From Syngnathus acus (taxonomy: Eukaryota; Chordata; Actinopteri; Syngnathiformes; Syngnathidae): a DNA stretch of 64,000 nucleotides. Positions 60,423 through 64,000 of the stretch are shown in pieces. Below the pieces are notes generated by a model. That model did no database searches, was not told where the DNA came from, and saw only the letters and a program-made list of their open reading frames with translations. The stretch is from assembly GCF_901709675.1 (NCBI RefSeq), contig NC_051087.1:12835384-12899383 (forward strand). The letters are read 5' to 3'. Position 1 is the first letter of the stretch; each line of letters begins with the position of its first letter. The position numbers and the translations under genes are program-made.

Positions 60423-63400
60423 TCTATTGTCTTCAAATAAGCTTATTCCTTTGCAATATTTGTCTAACCAAATCTGAAGAACCATATTCAGTCGACTTTG
60501 TTGTAGTTAGCGAAGTTGGTATTTTCAAGGTGTCCATTGTTGAGATAAACAATAAACTTTCTGCTGCTGAGCTTTATTGGTGTAATGAATAACATCTCCA
60601 TTACATAACAACATCCCAAGTAACACCTTGGGGCTGGACTACCTGATGTGTTCATTGTTGGTTATTGTGTTATCTAGCTTTTGGCTATGCTATGCAAGCT
60701 AACTTGACTGTAATATTAAGTTGACGTCAGCTCAGAATGATATGATGGAAAGAATCATGTATGGCCAAGCACAGATGACATCAGGTGAAGCAGTATGAGC
60801 CAAAATGGCAAGAAAATAAAAGGTGGGTGCTGCCCAAGTCCTGGACTCAAAGTCAAAAGTAGATCTGGAACACCTGACTATTTGTCTGCAACGCTTCAGC
60901 CAGGAGGAACTGTACATTACGAGGAAATAAAAACCAGGAGGAGCTACAAGCTACAACCACAAGGAGCTTTGACCCCGTAATGTGAACCCAAATGCAGCCT
61001 GCAGGACTAATGAAGAGGGACAAGAACTGGTGATAAAAAGAGGAGAAAGATGATTTAATGGGACAGAAGAATTGAACCAATCATTCTGCATAAGTGTTCT
61101 TCGCATACTTTCCAACTTTAAATTGAGAAAAAATAGGAATAATTTTTTTAGCGGTGTATAAGGCCAAAGTTTTTTGTCTTTGTCAGGCTTTCTCCTTACA
61201 TTAACCACCTGAGACAAAAATTATGCATACAGTGTTGGTTCTCTATATTCAATGAATGACTCTGTTTAGCATTGAGGACAATGAATAAATTAGCAATTTA
61301 ATATTATGGAGTACCTGATTAGGCTAAATAATGAGGTTACATTCAATGCATTTACTATGCAGTATTTGTTGCACGTCAAATTAAAATGTGGGCCACTGAC
61401 TGTTCCACCAGCTTCCTGAAAAAGAGTAAAAAACCGCATACGATATTTTGAACAAAGTCCAAAAGCGCTGACTGGTGATGAGACTGACAGCCACACTGAC
61501 TTGGGTAGCACTACTAGGACCATATTTTTGAAGGTTCTCAAACTTTGATGTCTTATTACTCTGACATAACTCTTGACAAATACCTGTAGAATAGTATAGT
61601 ATTTAGCTATTAATGGTTGTTTTACGTGTAACTGTAAATCTTCCTGTGCCGTCCAAGTTAGACTTTGAACTCGTACCGCCACTGCATCACCGGGCTTGGA
61701 TGTCGAGTGCACTGACTGCTGAGCTAAAAGACCAAGCAGCTATAGTGTGATGGCTGATAGATGAATTTCAAAACTGAAATATTAACTCATACGTCATTTG
61801 TTGTCAGATTATTGTACAATAGGAACATCTGCATAATCCAGTTTGATCCAATTCAAGAGCTGTATAATGAATTCTGCCTTTCCAAATATAATAATGCCAT
61901 GTTTTGCAGTGGCACTGTGGCTGCATAGCATCTTGCTGAAAGTGTAAAGTGTAATGAGACAAAATGTACTTGCAACTGTAGTTAGTCAGGCACGTGCACA
62001 GACATTTTTGAGGGTAGGTCCTCGAGGTGAAAAATTAGACACCCATCCACGACATTGTTCTTTGCATTAAGAAAAAAACCAGTAGTATTGTATGTGTTTA
62101 ATTTATGTAGTCCACCACCTCTTTAACACATTCAACACAGCCAATCCCACCCAAATAAATTAAGGTGGGAGCATATTGCTGGCATTGGGCGGAATCGTTG
62201 TACCTTCAAAAATCATCACTTTTTAGGAGACCAATAAAACGTTTGCGCATCCATTAACATTGCATCACCAAAAGAAGCAGCCCATTTTCAACAAGTACGA
62301 TTGTTCAATAGTTTGTAAAAATAAAACACTCGTTTGGGCAGAACATTATGGTGGAAAAAAATACCAAAGTCGTATGTTAACATTATTATCATATTATTAT
62401 TGTATATTTGTTGTTAGTATTCTTGTCATTATCATATTATTATTTTTAATCAAAACACTTTAGGTGGAAATAATGGCAGAGTGTAATTTAAATAAAACAA
62501 ACAAACATGATGAAAGAAAAAATGGGTTGCAGGCAGAATGAGCACTTTTGTGATCCTGGACAAAAGGGTGCTTGAGCGCCACTTGGGGTCTATGTGTGCA
62601 TGTGCAAAAGTGATTAAAGTGATTAAAGTAATTCCTAGATATTATTCAAAATACTAAATAGCTCTTGGGTACCCCCTAAAATAGCGATTTTCCCTCCCTC
62701 TCAGACCGGTGACCGACTTACATATCAAATATAACATTTAAAAAAAAAAACTTGATACAGTATTTATTTCTTGTACTCATTATGAAAAAATAGTTATATC
62801 ACAAACATATTTGTAACATGGCAAATTATCCTTCTAAGTTGTGTCTCTTGACATATACACAACCCTGTTACTAAAATTGTTTAAGCCTTTGACAGAGATT
62901 TTCTTTTTGAACGAGCAACAAAATGCCATTATCAAGCTAACTGGCCATATGCAAATACTCGACTGCGGAGCCTCTGGATAAAATCTTCGGCATGTGTTGT
63001 CATCGTCTCTTTTGCTCTCAGATGTTTCTAAATGCCTTCTAATAGTTAATGCTACGGTTCTGAAGGAAAATGAAAACGTGCAAATTTCATTATAGAAGAC
63101 GGACTACTTCCAAAGTCGTTGTTTGCGTTTATGTTTTTTTTTGTTTTGTTTTTAAATACATTTCCTTCTAATGAAGAAATTTCATGTCAATGGATCATTG
63201 TCATCCACATGGCCAGCTTGAACAAAAACAGAACAGAAACAGATTTGCTAGATGAGGCAGCAGATTTCGAACGTGACATTGAATCAGGGCATACTGTTGT
63301 TCACCAGGAAAGACAAATTTAAAGTAATATGAATAACACGCATAAGATGAAGCCAATAAATCTTACTTTAAAGTTGCTGTATTATGAGCAGGTGCGTTGT

Positions 63401-63857
63401 TATGGTGAAGCCGCCACAATTTGTCCCGCGACAACTCTCGAATCTTTGCCTACAGTAAACGAAGCAAACAATCTCTTTGCGTATGTGCTGGTTGACCTTC
63501 TGTCCCAGTTTGAAATATAACTTTGGAGACACAGGTCTTTGAAAGAATATATTAAACTGTTGTTGTTTCTTTAGTTTCTTGCTGATTTTAAATACCTGGT
63601 GCAATTTAGTTGAACAAATATATAATGATAACAACAAATATACTGTAGTTTATAAGAGATTAACTTAAGGAGTGATATTGAATAATTTCCCCTGGTTGTC
63701 TTATTAATAACCAGTCACTTGACAGGGTTAAAAGCTATTTGCATTTTACTGGCTAAAACATCTACAGCACTGGAAATAATATCTACAATTAATAGGTTTT
63801 GACATTATTCCTCAGGTAGTCTCTGTGAAGGTCGAATTTATTACGGAATACAATAGC
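60423..63857. other. Interval without recognised genes
   Basis: AT-rich, with a TTAT-type tract near 62384-62450 and A-runs near 62740. Open frames are short and lack recognisable motifs. Confidence 0.5.
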
Positions 63858-64000
63858 AGAGATGGGACCAAGTCACACATGTGCAAGTCTCAAGTAAGTC
63901 TCAAGTCTTAACCTTCAAGTCTCAAGTAAGTCCCAAGTCATTTTTTTCTTGGGCAAGTCAAGTCAAGTCCTTAAATAGGTCAAGTCAAGTCCAAGTCAAG
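63858..64000 (+). repeat. AAGTC-rich repeat running off the window
   Basis: Begins CAGAGATGGGACCAAGTC and continues with AAGTCTCAAGTAAGTCTCAAG and CAAGTCAAGTC units to the last base. This pattern is widespread in fish genomes, from memory, probably as part of a hAT-type element. The other end lies outside the window. Confidence 0.65.

Noticed and set aside
61290-61712. 140-codon frame on the - strand
   Set aside because: No recognisable domain or gene context; judged chance.

Overview
The window is nuclear DNA from a ray-finned fish, most likely a percomorph teleost. It has vertebrate genes with GT-AG introns, CpG-type promoters, many copies of one tRNA-headed SINE ending in GGATGGATG, several hAT and TA-flanked DNA elements, and long microsatellites. 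Species cannot be read from the sequence. Four protein-coding genes, one immunoglobulin light-chain cluster and one tRNA gene are supported. Exon borders were traced by hand from splice sites, reading frame and remembered family sequence; no search was run.

Region 1 (1-18700): a choline-transporter-type SLC5 gene on the + strand (8 coding exons, 5910-15033, 549 aa) with a possible 2.2 kb 3'UTR, then a TA-flanked DNA element and a SINE. Region 2 (18700-24640) holds only repeat fragments. Region 3 (24653-26573) is a one-V, one-J, one-C immunoglobulin light-chain unit. V lies on the - strand with a 12-spacer recombination signal; J (23-spacer) and C lie on the + strand, so joining must occur by inversion. 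The V segment lacks the first canonical cysteine and J lacks the usual FGxG motif, although both recombination signals are near perfect and the constant domain is intact. A second, orphan octamer promoter block lies between V and J. This is the most interesting part of the window.

Region 4 (26686-33610): a hAT element with an exact 8-bp duplication, a tRNA-Gln(CTG) gene, then exosc9 on the - strand (12 coding exons, 433 aa). Region 5 (34041-43914): a hAT element, then clgn (calmegin, an ER lectin chaperone) on the + strand (14 coding exons, 666 aa), including one GC-AG intron. Region 6 (44001-49370): scoc (short coiled-coil protein) on the - strand, tail-to-tail with clgn; two possible first exons suggest alternative promoters. 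CLGN and SCOC are also neighbours in human, which supports calling this chaperone calmegin rather than calnexin.

Region 7 (49380-64000) is gene-poor: a CRE-containing promoter-like patch, a 943-bp inverted-repeat element, a probable decayed transposase, a 250-bp tetranucleotide array, two SINEs, a TG array, and the start of an AAGTC-rich repeat at the window edge. The genes do not form one pathway. clgn (ER folding), exosc9 (RNA exosome), scoc (Golgi/autophagy adaptor) and the transporter are ordinary host genes; the Ig cluster is the accessory locus.
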